A DNA stretch of 64,000 bases from the NCBI GenBank assembly GCA_937949545.1, contig CALEDR010000001.1, positions 62,001-126,000 of the forward strand, read 5' to 3'. Positions 38,776 through 48,367 of this stretch are shown here, in pieces. The notes beneath the pieces were generated by a model. It saw nothing but the letters and a program-made list of their open reading frames with translations. It did not search any database and was not told where the DNA came from. The first letter of the stretch is position 1. The number at the start of each line of letters is the position of its first letter. Origin of the DNA: an uncultured Phycisphaerae bacterium. Its GTDB lineage: Bacteria > Planctomycetota > Phycisphaerae > Sedimentisphaerales > Anaerohalosphaeraceae. The translations under genes and the position numbers were made by a program.

Positions 38776-39237
38776 CTAAGGGTTGATTCCCATGCTGCTT
38801 TCACCGAGGGTCTGGTTCAGGTCGATATCAGAGATTTCATCGATAATGTCTTCAAACGAGTCCTCTGCAGGAACGGTTTTTTTCTGCGGCGGATGGGCAG
38901 CGGGAGGAACCTCTGCCGGACGCATCGTTTCTACATTTTCCGGACGCCCGTCAATTTGGACCCCGAAGTACAGCGCACCGATTTTCAGCACATCTCCCGG
39001 CTTGACAGGCGATTCAGAAACCTTCACTCCATTTAGGAAAGTTCCATTTTTCGAACCAAGGTCTCGTATAGTCAGTCTTCCCTGGTCCAGATTCAATTCA
39101 CAATGCCGGCGGGAAACAGACATCAGCGGTACACAAAGATCGCAATCTTTTCTCCTGCCGATTACTGTAACCGTGCTGGGCAAATGAAAGGTGCGGGTGC
39201 TGCCGTCTTTTTTGAAAAGTATCAGGTTGACCTCCAT
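38776..39237 (-). CDS. FHA-domain protein
   Basis: 153 residues. The FHA domain (about 1-95) has G-R-R-K-D-C-D-L near residue 27, S-R-R-H-C-E-L near 42, and D-L-G-S-K-N-G-T-F-L-N-G near 59: the phosphothreonine-binding residues are all present. The C-terminal 55 residues are Pro-rich, then acidic (E-D-I-I-D-E-I-S-D-I-D) and contain Thr and Ser that could be phosphorylated. It probably docks phosphorylated partners; no kinase is encoded nearby. GGAG lies 6-9 bases upstream. Confidence 0.88.
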   Translation of the reverse strand: MEVNLILFKKDGSTRTFHLPSTVTVIGRRKDCDLCVPLMSVSRRHCELNLDQGRLTIRDLGSKNGTFLNGVKVSESPVKPGDVLKIGALYFGVQIDGRPENVETMRPAEVPPAAHPPQKKTVPAEDSFEDIIDEISDIDLNQTLGESSMGINP

Positions 39238-39360
39238 CCGGTGCTCCTTTCCTAATAGAGGATTCTAACGGCTTTCATATCCTGATTATATTTATATATA
39301 GATAATCGCTGTTTGCAATAAAAAAGCACAAAAAGAGATAACAGAGATGTATACTCGACT

Positions 39361-42300
39361 TTACAGGTCCGGCAATTCAACGTAGTCATATCGAATCCCG
39401 CCCCAGCTGCGAATAATCTGGATAGTGTTTGTCCCAGCGGCAAGAGAAACCGGTATCGGCCCGAAAAGTGTCCATTGACCATCTGGTGTATTGCCGAATT
39501 GGAAAAACTGATTAGGCCCATTGTTGACCTTCAGATAATCCCCTCGTCCGCTGTAGCAGCAGACGCCTTGTGAACGAACATAGAGGTTGTATATCCCTGC
39601 GGCAGGGGCCTGAACCGTCCAGATAATTCGCGGTGTGCCGCTCCAGTCTATCAGGCAATACCGTCCGCCGCCGGCCGTGGGGTCATTGTAAACCCCGCTG
39701 CTGCCTCCAACCAGCTGCGATAGGTCGGCATCCTCCGCTTCAAACCGCCTTGGATAGGAAAGCACCTCCACGCTCACATCAGCGCTGTTCGATTGGTTTA
39801 TGGCAATTGTCACTGTAAGGGTTAGCAGATACGTGCCGATATTTGAAAAAGAAAATGACGGATTCGGCTCGCGGGGGTTGGAGCAGATGTCTTCAATTTG
39901 CGGAATCGGCTGGGCCGGCCCTGTGTACTGAAGCGTCCATTCAAACGTTAGCGGTCCCACGGCCCGAACCGTCGGGTTCATCTGGACGGCAGGGGTTGTA
40001 CTTCCCTGCAGGACCAAAGTTCGGTTTTGACCAGCTGAAAGTACCAGAGGAGGATTCTGATAATTCTTCACAAGCATCCACTGTCCGGCCAACCAGGCAA
40101 AGTCCTTTTCATCGACGCGTCTATCCCTCGTCCAGTCGCAGGCGAGATTGCCGCCCGTTTGAAGCCATTCTCCGGCAAGGGCGGCCAGATTGTCTAAATC
40201 CATCACCTCGGTAATTTTCACGGCGACATCTCGTTCAAACATCGGAATCGGGCTCTGCAGGATGCCGCCGGATGAATAAGCGCAGGTTCCATAAGCCGCT
40301 CCGCCCGGCGCGCGGGTCAGGTAATAATCCAGATTGTACCAGCCGTCATCCAGTCCCCGAACCGTCAGCGTCTGCCCCTCAATCCATCCGTGAGCGGTTC
40401 GTCCCTCCTGGCTGTCGATGTCATAAATCCAAATCAAGGCCCGTCGTTGCTCGGCAAGCCCCAGTGTATCCACATAGGAAACTGTGTTCGGCCGAAACTC
40501 ATACCGCCGTATCTCAATCCAGTCCGGCCCGGAGTTCACAATCCGAACGATATGACTTCCTGCCGAAATCGGAACGGAAATCTGATAATGGCTTCCGCCA
40601 GCCGGCTGCGGTTGTGAATAGACGATATTTCCGTCGATTGTAATCTGAACGGAGGCCCCGGCCCCGGACACACTTTTAACAAAGAGCACCAATTGTCCCG
40701 CCTCCGGCATATCCACGTGGAAGTAAGGATTGGATTTTTTGCTGCTCCAGGGCGCATGCAGATAAACGGATAAAAAGGCCTGTCCAGTAAAACCGTCGTC
40801 TCTCTGATAGCAATGCAGTCCCTCGATCGGCACATCCTCGAAACCATCCATGAGCGGTTCAGCGGCGATGACTTCATGGCCTCCGACAGCCCGAGGCAGG
40901 GGGGCCAATGCGGCCAAATCCTCTCCTTGGGCGAAAAGACTCAGCGGGAGAAAATCCTCGCTCCAGCCGTAGGGGTCAATCCGATCCCACCACCACGGGT
41001 GAGCACTTTGACCAAGAAAAAAGCCCGCCCAGATGCCGTTGCGAATCAAAAGGCGGTCGTCGTCCATATTCTCTGAAATATTGCCGAACTCCCCGACCAG
41101 CACCGGCTTATGAAATCGTTCCCAAAGAGCCGGTATCATTTTCCTGGCCGTGTCAATCGTGGGGCTTTCGTAAAAGTGCTCCTGCACAATATCAATTTCG
41201 TTTAACTCATACAGCGAGGACGACAGCTGATAGTAATCACTCGTGGTTACCGGATGCCGATGCGGATCGATGCTTTTGATATAAGCGGCCATCTGCTGAT
41301 GCCATTGTCGGACTTCTTCACGATACGCAGCCGTCCACCAGTTTCGTGCATCCGAGCCGGTGTACTGGACCTCATTCCATAATTCCCACGCAAAAATCGC
41401 CGGCGAGTATCCCCAGCGCGCGACAATATACCGGTATTTATTTTTAGTAAGACGAATAGCCTGTGGGTGTGTAAAGAACTGTTCCGGAGCCGACAAAAAT
41501 CCGCCCTCAGATGCATATATCTGGTTATACGGGTTTTCGTTCCAGTTTGGATTTACACGTGTGCTGAAGGCTCCGTGATACTGCAGGGTCAGCTGAACGG
41601 CGATACCGTTTTGCTCGGCGGTCTCGATGACGCTGTCCAGACGCTGCGCCGTCTGCAGGCTCAGCCGCCCCACACCCCCAAAATACGGATGTCCCCGCCA
41701 TTCGAGAATCAGTCCGCCGTCTCCGCTCCACGGGCACATCCAGATCCGCGCCCAGTTTTCGCCGACGCTGTTCATTTGTTCAAAATAGTGCTGAAAGCCG
41801 GCCAGACCCGCCCAGCCGCTGCCGGTCCAGGCGATATTTCGCCCGATATGGATTCGCGGCTGACCGTTATCATAACGGAAGGTCCGACCGTCGGTATGAA
41901 TCCGGATAAATCCTTTGTCTTGCCCAGGAACACACACAAAATGTCCGCCGGTATAGAGCAGTTGAATCCCTGATGCATCCTTCAGATAAATCGAATACGT
42001 ATGAGGACCGACCTGGATAGGGGAAAAACGGAATCTCCACTGTTCCGGTCCCGGATTGGAGTAGGTTTCCGGATTCGAACCGATCACTTGATATTGGCGG
42101 TAATAAAAAGCGGGTACATACAGTGCGGTTGAATCCGGACAGGTCATCTCCGCCCAGATTTCCACAATGTCGGCATCAAATGGGTTGCTGTAGGATGTAT
42201 CGAGGGTGAAGACGGCTTCGTATTTTTTGTACTGTTCAATCGTGTCGGCATTCTGGGAAAAGGCGGTCAGCACGACGGCCGATGCATCGCAGCAGAACAA

Positions 42301-42375
42301 GACGAACACGCAGATGATTAGTCCGCACAGAGGTGGATAGCCGGTTTGGTCTCTCTGATCTCGGCGGCTTTTCAT
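39361..42375 (-). CDS. Secreted multidomain glycoside hydrolase (DUF5060, GH5-like, dockerin-like, PKD, CBM)
   Basis: 1004 residues from the ATG at 42375, 7 bases after AGGAG. After a signal peptide (ending near C-D-A-S-A) come several parts. DUF5060 is at about 35-120. A (beta/alpha)8 catalytic domain is at about 150-510, with the likely acid/base Glu in W-E-L-W-N-E-V near residue 336 and nucleophile Glu in L-V-G-E-F-G-N near 428. A beta-sandwich region follows (about 550-640), then a dockerin-like segment with two L-A-x-x-W motifs around D-W-T-R-D-R-R-V-D near 728-768. A PKD-like domain is at about 788-870 and a C-terminal CBM6/malectin-like domain at about 873-1004. Endo-acting cellulase or mannanase activity is likely; the exact polysaccharide is not readable. 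Confidence 0.82.
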   Translation of the reverse strand: MKSRRDQRDQTGYPPLCGLIICVFVLFCCDASAVVLTAFSQNADTIEQYKKYEAVFTLDTSYSNPFDADIVEIWAEMTCPDSTALYVPAFYYRQYQVIGSNPETYSNPGPEQWRFRFSPIQVGPHTYSIYLKDASGIQLLYTGGHFVCVPGQDKGFIRIHTDGRTFRYDNGQPRIHIGRNIAWTGSGWAGLAGFQHYFEQMNSVGENWARIWMCPWSGDGGLILEWRGHPYFGGVGRLSLQTAQRLDSVIETAEQNGIAVQLTLQYHGAFSTRVNPNWNENPYNQIYASEGGFLSAPEQFFTHPQAIRLTKNKYRYIVARWGYSPAIFAWELWNEVQYTGSDARNWWTAAYREEVRQWHQQMAAYIKSIDPHRHPVTTSDYYQLSSSLYELNEIDIVQEHFYESPTIDTARKMIPALWERFHKPVLVGEFGNISENMDDDRLLIRNGIWAGFFLGQSAHPWWWDRIDPYGWSEDFLPLSLFAQGEDLAALAPLPRAVGGHEVIAAEPLMDGFEDVPIEGLHCYQRDDGFTGQAFLSVYLHAPWSSKKSNPYFHVDMPEAGQLVLFVKSVSGAGASVQITIDGNIVYSQPQPAGGSHYQISVPISAGSHIVRIVNSGPDWIEIRRYEFRPNTVSYVDTLGLAEQRRALIWIYDIDSQEGRTAHGWIEGQTLTVRGLDDGWYNLDYYLTRAPGGAAYGTCAYSSGGILQSPIPMFERDVAVKITEVMDLDNLAALAGEWLQTGGNLACDWTRDRRVDEKDFAWLAGQWMLVKNYQNPPLVLSAGQNRTLVLQGSTTPAVQMNPTVRAVGPLTFEWTLQYTGPAQPIPQIEDICSNPREPNPSFSFSNIGTYLLTLTVTIAINQSNSADVSVEVLSYPRRFEAEDADLSQLVGGSSGVYNDPTAGGGRYCLIDWSGTPRIIWTVQAPAAGIYNLYVRSQGVCCYSGRGDYLKVNNGPNQFFQFGNTPDGQWTLFGPIPVSLAAGTNTIQIIRSWGGIRYDYVELPDL

Positions 42376-42388
42376 GGACACTCTCCTC

Positions 42389-42400
42389 GAACAGCTGTTC
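42389..42400. promoter_or_regulatory. 12-bp perfect palindrome before the glycoside hydrolase gene
   Basis: GAACAGCTGTTC lies 13 bp upstream of the ATG, directly before the ribosome binding site and 52 bp behind accA. The symmetry and position fit an operator; no matching second copy was found nearby. Confidence 0.3.
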
Positions 42401-42452
42401 TTTAATGAATTAGACCAGAAAAGCCACTGTTTTTCAAGAGCAAAACGGTCTG

Positions 42453-43532
42453 TTATTGCTGGATTTCCACTTTGACTTCGTCAGCTTCTCGGGCGGCTTT
42501 TTCGATTTGAGCCTTGGCCGACAATCGCTCCGGAATGTGAGGTTTGAGCTCCTGAGCGTTCAGACAGTGTTCGCCGATGGAACGAAGTTTCCGGTAACGG
42601 GCTTCAAGCAGTTCATCGATGCTTTTGCGTTTTAACTGATTGAGTGTCCGCACAAGATACTGTTCGACGTTGTAAAGCGTGTCATGCAGATTTCGATGCG
42701 CCCCCCCCAGCGGTTCCGGGATTACTGCATCGATTACCCCCAGTTTAATCAGTTCTTTGGCTGTCAGTTTCAATGCATCAGCCGCCTGCGGCGCCTGGGT
42801 GCCGTCGTGCCAAAGAATCGCCGCACAGCCCTCCGGCGAAATCACCGAGTAATAAGCATATTCGAGCATAGCCAGCCGGTCGCCTACCCCGATGCCTAAT
42901 GCACCGCCTGAGCCGCCTTCGCCGATAACCACACAGACAATCGGGACCCGCAGCCGCGACATTTCCATTAGGTTGACGGCGATGGCCTGGGCCTGGCCCC
43001 GTTCTTCGGCCCCCACCCCCGGATAGGCCCCGGGTGTATCAATCAGAGTCACAATCGGCAGGCCGAATTTCTCGGCAAACTTCATTTTCCGCAGCGCCTT
43101 GCGGTATCCTTCCGGGTTCGGACAGCCGAAGTTGCAGACGATTTTTTCCTTGATTTCCCGTCCTTTGTTCTGCCCGACAATCATCACCTTGTGCCGGCCG
43201 ATCTGGCCCAATGCTGTAACGATTGCCTTATCATCCCCAAAGCAGCGGTCCCCATGAAGGGTCCGCACGTCCTTGAACATCATGCTCAGATAATCCCCTA
43301 AAAGCGGACGGCGCGGGTGTCGAGCCACCTGAACTGTCTGCCACGGGGTTAAATTGCTGTAAATCTTCTGGAGCAGCTCCGTTTGCTGGACCTGAAGCTG
43401 GCGGATTTTGATGGCATGTTTGCCCTGGAGGGAATCTTCGCTTTCTAACTGGGCTATTTGCTGGTCAATCTTAGCTACTTCTTCCTCAAACGGAAGATAG
43501 GGAACTGACTGGCTGCTGTTTGCATGGCTCAT
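42453..43532 (-). CDS. accA: Acetyl-CoA carboxylase carboxyltransferase subunit alpha
   Basis: 359 residues, slightly longer than E. coli AccA (319). Conserved stretches are H-P-R-R-P near residue 72, L-H-G-D-R-C-F-G-D-D, G-C-P-N-P-E-G-Y-R-K-A, T-P-G-A-Y-P-G-V-G-A-E-E-R-G-Q near 165, and the oxyanion region E-G-G-S-G-G-A-L near 204. With AccD it transfers the carboxyl group from biotin to acetyl-CoA. The extra C-terminal 30 residues are charged and probably helical. It is divergent from tyrA across a 207-bp gap. Confidence 0.95.
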   Translation of the reverse strand: MSHANSSQSVPYLPFEEEVAKIDQQIAQLESEDSLQGKHAIKIRQLQVQQTELLQKIYSNLTPWQTVQVARHPRRPLLGDYLSMMFKDVRTLHGDRCFGDDKAIVTALGQIGRHKVMIVGQNKGREIKEKIVCNFGCPNPEGYRKALRKMKFAEKFGLPIVTLIDTPGAYPGVGAEERGQAQAIAVNLMEMSRLRVPIVCVVIGEGGSGGALGIGVGDRLAMLEYAYYSVISPEGCAAILWHDGTQAPQAADALKLTAKELIKLGVIDAVIPEPLGGAHRNLHDTLYNVEQYLVRTLNQLKRKSIDELLEARYRKLRSIGEHCLNAQELKPHIPERLSAKAQIEKAAREADEVKVEIQQ

Positions 43533-43665
43533 CGTTTAGAGGTTTCCTATAAACAAAAAAACTCTGAACACCTTTCAATGATTCAGAACTGTATTTTCGC
43601 TTTTTTTTGTCCTGAAATATAGGTTGTTATGATACCAATTTCTTGGTCTAAGAGAAAGAAAAAAA

Positions 43666-43694
43666 TTGACTTTCGGAAGCACCGGCGGTACTTT
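43666..43694 (+). promoter_or_regulatory. Possible sigma-70 promoter of the tyrA-purL group
   Basis: TTGACT (43666-43671) and TACTTT (43689-43694) are 17 bp apart, 45 bp before tyrA. The -10 is a poor match. Confidence 0.35.
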
Positions 43695-43739
43695 CTTAAA
43701 ACATTACAACTCTCCAATATTTGCTGTAACTAATTTTCA

Positions 43740-44612
43740 ATGAAAGAGTTAAAGAAAATCAGCATTGTCGGAATGGGTCTGTTGGGGGCCAGCATCAGTC
43801 TGGCGGCCCTGCGGGCTTTTCCGTCGGTTCTGATCTGTGGGTTCAGCCATCGCAAACAGACCCGACAAAAGGCCCGACGGCTCCAGGTTGCCGGAGAAAT
43901 TGCCGACTCTCTTGAGGAATGTGTTCAAGACGCAGATGTGGTTATCTTTGCTACGCCAATAAGGACATTTCCGATGTTGTTTAATCTGATATGTCCTTTG
44001 GTAAAATCCTCCTGCGTCATTACCGATGTCGGTTCAACTAAACTGATGGCTCACCGTTGGGCCCGAGAGATTTTCAATTCCAAAATTGCGTACGTAGGTT
44101 CACATCCTATTGCCGGTTCAGAAAAAAGAGGGGTGGATTTTGCACGGGATGATTTGCTGGCTGGGGCCAACTGTATTCTCACGAAAACCCCATCTACTAG
44201 CCCGTCGGCTTTGGGGCTGTTAAAGAAGTTTTGGGAACGTCTGGGCTGTCGGGTCCTTGTTATGACGCCTCAGCGTCACGACCGCATTTTCGGACACATC
44301 AGCCATCTGCCGCATATTGCCGCCGCGGCCCTCGTGAATGCGAACAGCGCCGATATCCTGCCTTTTGCCGGCAAGGGCTTTCTGGATACCTCTCGTGTGG
44401 CCTCCGGTCCGGCTAATATCTGGACGGATATCCTTCTGACCAACCCGCGCAACTGCATCCAGGGGATTGACCGTCTGATAGCGGAATTGAAAAAAATTCG
44501 AACGGCCATCTCGCAGCAGGATGAGCGAAAAATCGAATTTCTGCTCGAAAAAGCCCGAACCAAACGGGAAAAAATGATTGCCGCCAAACTCAAACAGAAA
44601 GAACTCTTTTAA
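43740..44612 (+). CDS. tyrA: Prephenate dehydrogenase
   Basis: 290 residues. The NAD site reads G-M-G-L-L-G-A-S near residue 11. D-V-G-S-T-K near 98 and G-S-H-P-I-A-G-S-E-K-R-G near 121 hold the conserved catalytic His and substrate residues. H-D-R-I-F-G-H-I-S-H-L-P-H near 180 and S-R-V-A-S-G-P-A-N-I-W are also typical of monofunctional TyrA. It oxidises prephenate to 4-hydroxyphenylpyruvate for tyrosine. No ribosome binding site is visible before the ATG. Confidence 0.93.
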   Translation: MKELKKISIVGMGLLGASISLAALRAFPSVLICGFSHRKQTRQKARRLQVAGEIADSLEECVQDADVVIFATPIRTFPMLFNLICPLVKSSCVITDVGSTKLMAHRWAREIFNSKIAYVGSHPIAGSEKRGVDFARDDLLAGANCILTKTPSTSPSALGLLKKFWERLGCRVLVMTPQRHDRIFGHISHLPHIAAAALVNANSADILPFAGKGFLDTSRVASGPANIWTDILLTNPRNCIQGIDRLIAELKKIRTAISQQDERKIEFLLEKARTKREKMIAAKLKQKELF

Positions 44613-44638
44613 TCCTCTTACGGAGTTTTAAGCCAGCC

Positions 44639-47533
44639 ATGACTGTCAAACTGTGGCGTTTTGAAGTTTCCAGCAGACCGGGGTTTCGCGATGTGCATGG
44701 ACAGGCCGTCTTGGCGGACATCCGTGAATGCGGTGTTTCGTCCGTTCAGGAAGTCATCTTTGCCAAAGTGTATCTGATCGAAGCGGATTTTGATGAGGCG
44801 TTTGCCCGGCGGGTCGGTCAGGAACTCCTTTGCGACCCGGTCTGTCAGGAATTTTTAATCGGGCGCAGCACAGTGCCGGCCGGACCGATGCCGGCCTGTA
44901 TTCTGGAAGTGCATCTGAAAAGCGGCGTAACTGACCCGGTGGCGGAGTCTGTTTTGTCAGCCCTCCGGGATATGGGGGTCCGGACGGTTGAGCATGTTCG
45001 AACGGCTCGCAAGTATATTCTGCTCGGAGCGCTGACCGAAAAAGACCGTGACCGGATTATCCGCCGTGTTCTGGCCAACGACTGCATCGAGGAGGTTGTC
45101 ATCGGCTCTGATGCCGAACCCCCCAGTCCTCATACGCGGCCTTACGAACTCCGCCTGATTGAACTGCCGATTCGCAACCTGGATGAAGAGGGGCTCGTTC
45201 GCCTCAGCCGCGAGCGCGATTTGTTCCTCAATCTTCGGGAAATGCAGACCATTCAGGAGTACTACCGGCGTATCGGACGGGAGCCGACGGATATCGAGCT
45301 GGAAACGCTTGCACAGACGTGGAGCGAGCACTGCGTTCACAAAACGCTCAAAAGCAGCGTGGAGTTTGAATGCGACGGACAGGTGTTTCACTTCAGCAAT
45401 CTCCTCAAAGAGACGGTTTTTAAGGCCACGCAGGAATTGGGCAAACCCTGGTGCATTTCGGTGTTTTCGGACAATGCCGGCGTGATCGAATTTGATGAGG
45501 AGACAGCGGTCTGCTTTAAGGTCGAAACCCATAATCATCCCTCCGCCCTGGACCCGTACGGCGGAGCGGCCACCGGCATCGGCGGCGTCATCCGGGACCC
45601 GATGGGCACCGGCCTTGGAGCCAAACCCATCGCCAATACGGATGTTTTCTGCTTCGGCCTGCCGAATACACCCCATGACCGGGTTCCCAAAGGGGTGCTG
45701 CATCCCCGGCGGGTTCTGAAAGGTGTCGTTGCCGGTGTGCGGGACTATGGGAACCGAATGGGGATACCGACGGTCAACGGGGCGGTTTATTTTGACAATC
45801 GATACATCGCAAATCCGCTGGTTTTCTGCGGCAATGTCGGTCTGATTCCCCGGGACAAATGCTTCAAACATCCGCAAACCGGCCATTTGATTGTGGTCGT
45901 CGGTGGACGCACCGGACGCGACGGCATCCACGGCGCTACCTTCTCCAGCGGGGAAATGACCCACCAGCACGAGGAGATTTTCTCGCACGCCGTGCAGATT
46001 GGAAACGCCATCACAGAAAAGAAGATGCTTGACACCCTCCTGCAAGCTCGGGATGCCGGTTTGTATGAAGCCATTACGGACTGCGGAGCAGGGGGGCTCA
46101 GCAGCGCCGTCGGCGAAATGGGAGCCGAGTTGGGAGCAGAGGTGGACCTCGAAAAAGTCCCTCTCAAATATCAGGGACTCAGCTATACGGAAATCTGGAT
46201 CAGCGAGGCCCAGGAGCGGATGGTTATCGCCGTCAAGCCCGAAAATCTGGAGGCGATTCTGAAGCTCTTTGCTGCCGAAGATGTCGAGGCTACCGTTATA
46301 GGCCGATTTACCGATGATAAAAAACTTACACTCCGGTACAACGGCGTTCAGGTCGGTCAGCTGGAAATGAATTTTCTTCACGAAGGCATCTGCAAATACA
46401 GTCGAAAGGCCGTCTGGCGGACACCGTGCCTGCCGGAACCTCACTTTCCGTCCAAAGAATCCTACACCGAAGACCTGCTGGCGATTTTGTCCTCCTATAA
46501 TGTCGCCAGCAAGGAATGGATTATCCGCCAGTATGACCACGAAGTGCAGGGCGGCAGCGTGATCAAGCCCCTGATGGGAGCCGCCAACGACGGCCCGTCG
46601 GATGCGGCGGTCATTCGTCCCAAATACTATTCCAACCGCGGGATTGCGATCGCCTGCGGGATGAATCCGTGCTACGGTGATTTAGACCCGTATCAGATGG
46701 CTCTTTCCGGCATCGATGAGGCCGTCCGCAATCTGATTTGCGTCGGCGCCCGGTTTGACCGGATCGCTCTTTTGGATAATTTCTGCTGGGGAGACTGTTC
46801 CCGTCCGCAGACGTTCGGCTCGCTGGTGCGGGCTGCTCAGGCCTGTTATGACGGGGCCAAGGCCTTCGAAGCTCCCTTTATTTCCGGCAAAGATTCGCTG
46901 AACAACGAATTTGTCTGCGAAGACGGCACACGGATTATCATTCCGCCGACCCTGCTGATCAGTGCCGTCGGAATTGTTGAGGATATTCGCAAATGCGTTA
47001 CGATGGACCTGAAAGAGCCCGGCAATTTTCTCTTTCTTGTGGGGTTGACCCGCAAAGAATTGGGCGGTTCTCATCTGAGCCGTCTGTATGGTCAGACTGG
47101 CGGAACGGTGCCGACCGTTGATCTCCATCTGGCTCCTCAAATTGCTCAGCGGCTTTCGGAGGCGATTGCCGACGGTCTGGTGCGCAGCTGCCACGACTGT
47201 TCGGAGGGAGGGCTGGCTGCGGCCCTGGCGGAGATGGCGTTTGCCGGCGGACTGGGCATTCAGGCGGATTTGCGAGGACTGCCGGTTTCGCAGGACTGCC
47301 AAACAGCCGCCGAGCAGCTCTTCAGCGAATCCAATTCGCGGTATCTGGTGGAAGTAACGCCCGCCTGTTATCATGCCTTTGCCAAACGGATGCTGAATCT
47401 TCCGTTTGGGCAAATCGGCGAGGTGGTGGAACAGCCGCGGCTGCAGATTCGGGATGCCCATCAGCGGCTTGTGATTGATGCCGACCTGGATGCGCTCAAA
47501 GCGGCTTGGAAGACCCCTCTTTCCCTCGGGTGA
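44639..47533 (+). CDS. purL: Phosphoribosylformylglycinamidine synthase: two PurS-like domains fused to PurL
   Basis: 964 residues. Residues about 1-80 and 85-165 each look like a PurS unit; the second contains E-V-H-L-K-S-G-V-T-D-P and A-R-K-Y-I-L-L. The PurL part follows, with the active-site His in W-S-E-H-C-V-H-K near residue 230, K-V-E-T-H-N-H-P-S-A near 297 and repeated G-A-G-G-L-S-S-A and D-C-S-E-G-G-L motifs in its two halves. The glutaminase (PurQ) is separate, 26 bp downstream. This is intermediate between small PurL plus free PurS and the single-chain enterobacterial enzyme. It converts FGAR to FGAM with ATP and channelled ammonia. Confidence 0.93.
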   Translation: MTVKLWRFEVSSRPGFRDVHGQAVLADIRECGVSSVQEVIFAKVYLIEADFDEAFARRVGQELLCDPVCQEFLIGRSTVPAGPMPACILEVHLKSGVTDPVAESVLSALRDMGVRTVEHVRTARKYILLGALTEKDRDRIIRRVLANDCIEEVVIGSDAEPPSPHTRPYELRLIELPIRNLDEEGLVRLSRERDLFLNLREMQTIQEYYRRIGREPTDIELETLAQTWSEHCVHKTLKSSVEFECDGQVFHFSNLLKETVFKATQELGKPWCISVFSDNAGVIEFDEETAVCFKVETHNHPSALDPYGGAATGIGGVIRDPMGTGLGAKPIANTDVFCFGLPNTPHDRVPKGVLHPRRVLKGVVAGVRDYGNRMGIPTVNGAVYFDNRYIANPLVFCGNVGLIPRDKCFKHPQTGHLIVVVGGRTGRDGIHGATFSSGEMTHQHEEIFSHAVQIGNAITEKKMLDTLLQARDAGLYEAITDCGAGGLSSAVGEMGAELGAEVDLEKVPLKYQGLSYTEIWISEAQERMVIAVKPENLEAILKLFAAEDVEATVIGRFTDDKKLTLRYNGVQVGQLEMNFLHEGICKYSRKAVWRTPCLPEPHFPSKESYTEDLLAILSSYNVASKEWIIRQYDHEVQGGSVIKPLMGAANDGPSDAAVIRPKYYSNRGIAIACGMNPCYGDLDPYQMALSGIDEAVRNLICVGARFDRIALLDNFCWGDCSRPQTFGSLVRAAQACYDGAKAFEAPFISGKDSLNNEFVCEDGTRIIIPPTLLISAVGIVEDIRKCVTMDLKEPGNFLFLVGLTRKELGGSHLSRLYGQTGGTVPTVDLHLAPQIAQRLSEAIADGLVRSCHDCSEGGLAAALAEMAFAGGLGIQADLRGLPVSQDCQTAAEQLFSESNSRYLVEVTPACYHAFAKRMLNLPFGQIGEVVEQPRLQIRDAHQRLVIDADLDALKAAWKTPLSLG

Positions 47534-47559
47534 AATTTTTTGTGAGGATTGCATAGAGT

Positions 47560-48348
47560 ATGACGACTGTTCACGCTGTTGTGCTTCGAGCCGCCGGAAT
47601 CAATTGTGATTTGGAAACCCAGCATGCGCTGGAACTGGCCGGCGCCGCTGTTCAGCGGATTCACATCAACCGGCTCAAGGAAAATCCGGCCCTGCTCGAC
47701 GGATTTCAGATCCTGGTTTTGCCGGGCGGATTCAGCTACGGGGACGATGTCGCCGCCGGCAAAATCCTGGCCAACCAGATTCTTCATCATCTGCGGGATG
47801 CGATGAGAACCTTTCTGGAAAAGGGCAAACTGATTCTCGGAATCTGCAACGGTTTTCAGGTGCTGATTAAGACCGGTCTTCTGCCGGGGTTCAACGGCAG
47901 CGGGCAGACCTCGTTTACCCTAACGGACAATGACAGCGGGCGGTTTGAAGACCGCTGGGTTTATCTGCAGCCCGGCACCAACCGCTGCGTTTTTCTGGAC
48001 CCGGGCCGGCGAATCTACCTGCCCATTGCTCACGGCGAAGGCAAACTAGCTGCCAAAGACGCCGCGGCTCTGGAGCAGGTCCGGCAGGGGGGCTATGCCG
48101 CCTTTCGCTATGTGGATGCCGCCGGCAATCCGGGGCCGTTTCCCATCAATCCGAACGGGTCTGTCGATGACATCGCTGCACTGACGGATTCCACCGGACG
48201 CATCCTCGGCCTGATGCCCCATCCGGAGCGGTTTGTCCGCTGGACGCAGCATCCGCACTGGACGCGATTGAAAATCAATGAACAGGAACCGACGGACGGA
48301 ATGATGATTTTTACCAACGCCGTCCGTTATATCCGTGAGCACTTTTAA
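47560..48348 (+). CDS. purQ: FGAM synthase glutaminase subunit
   Basis: 262 residues, class I glutamine amidotransferase. P-G-G-F-S-Y-G-D-D near residue 51, the nucleophile Cys in G-I-C-N-G-F-Q-V near 95, and the His/Glu pair in M-P-H-P-E-R near 222 are all present. It releases ammonia for the PurL chain encoded just upstream. Confidence 0.95.
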   Translation: MTTVHAVVLRAAGINCDLETQHALELAGAAVQRIHINRLKENPALLDGFQILVLPGGFSYGDDVAAGKILANQILHHLRDAMRTFLEKGKLILGICNGFQVLIKTGLLPGFNGSGQTSFTLTDNDSGRFEDRWVYLQPGTNRCVFLDPGRRIYLPIAHGEGKLAAKDAAALEQVRQGGYAAFRYVDAAGNPGPFPINPNGSVDDIAALTDSTGRILGLMPHPERFVRWTQHPHWTRLKINEQEPTDGMMIFTNAVRYIREHF

Positions 48349-48367
48349 AGAATGATTAGAGGCATCT

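Noticed and set aside
38572-38776. Small minus-strand open frames with V-I-P-A-K-V-G-I-Q
   Set aside because: This is the well-known spurious translation of an extragenic repeat.
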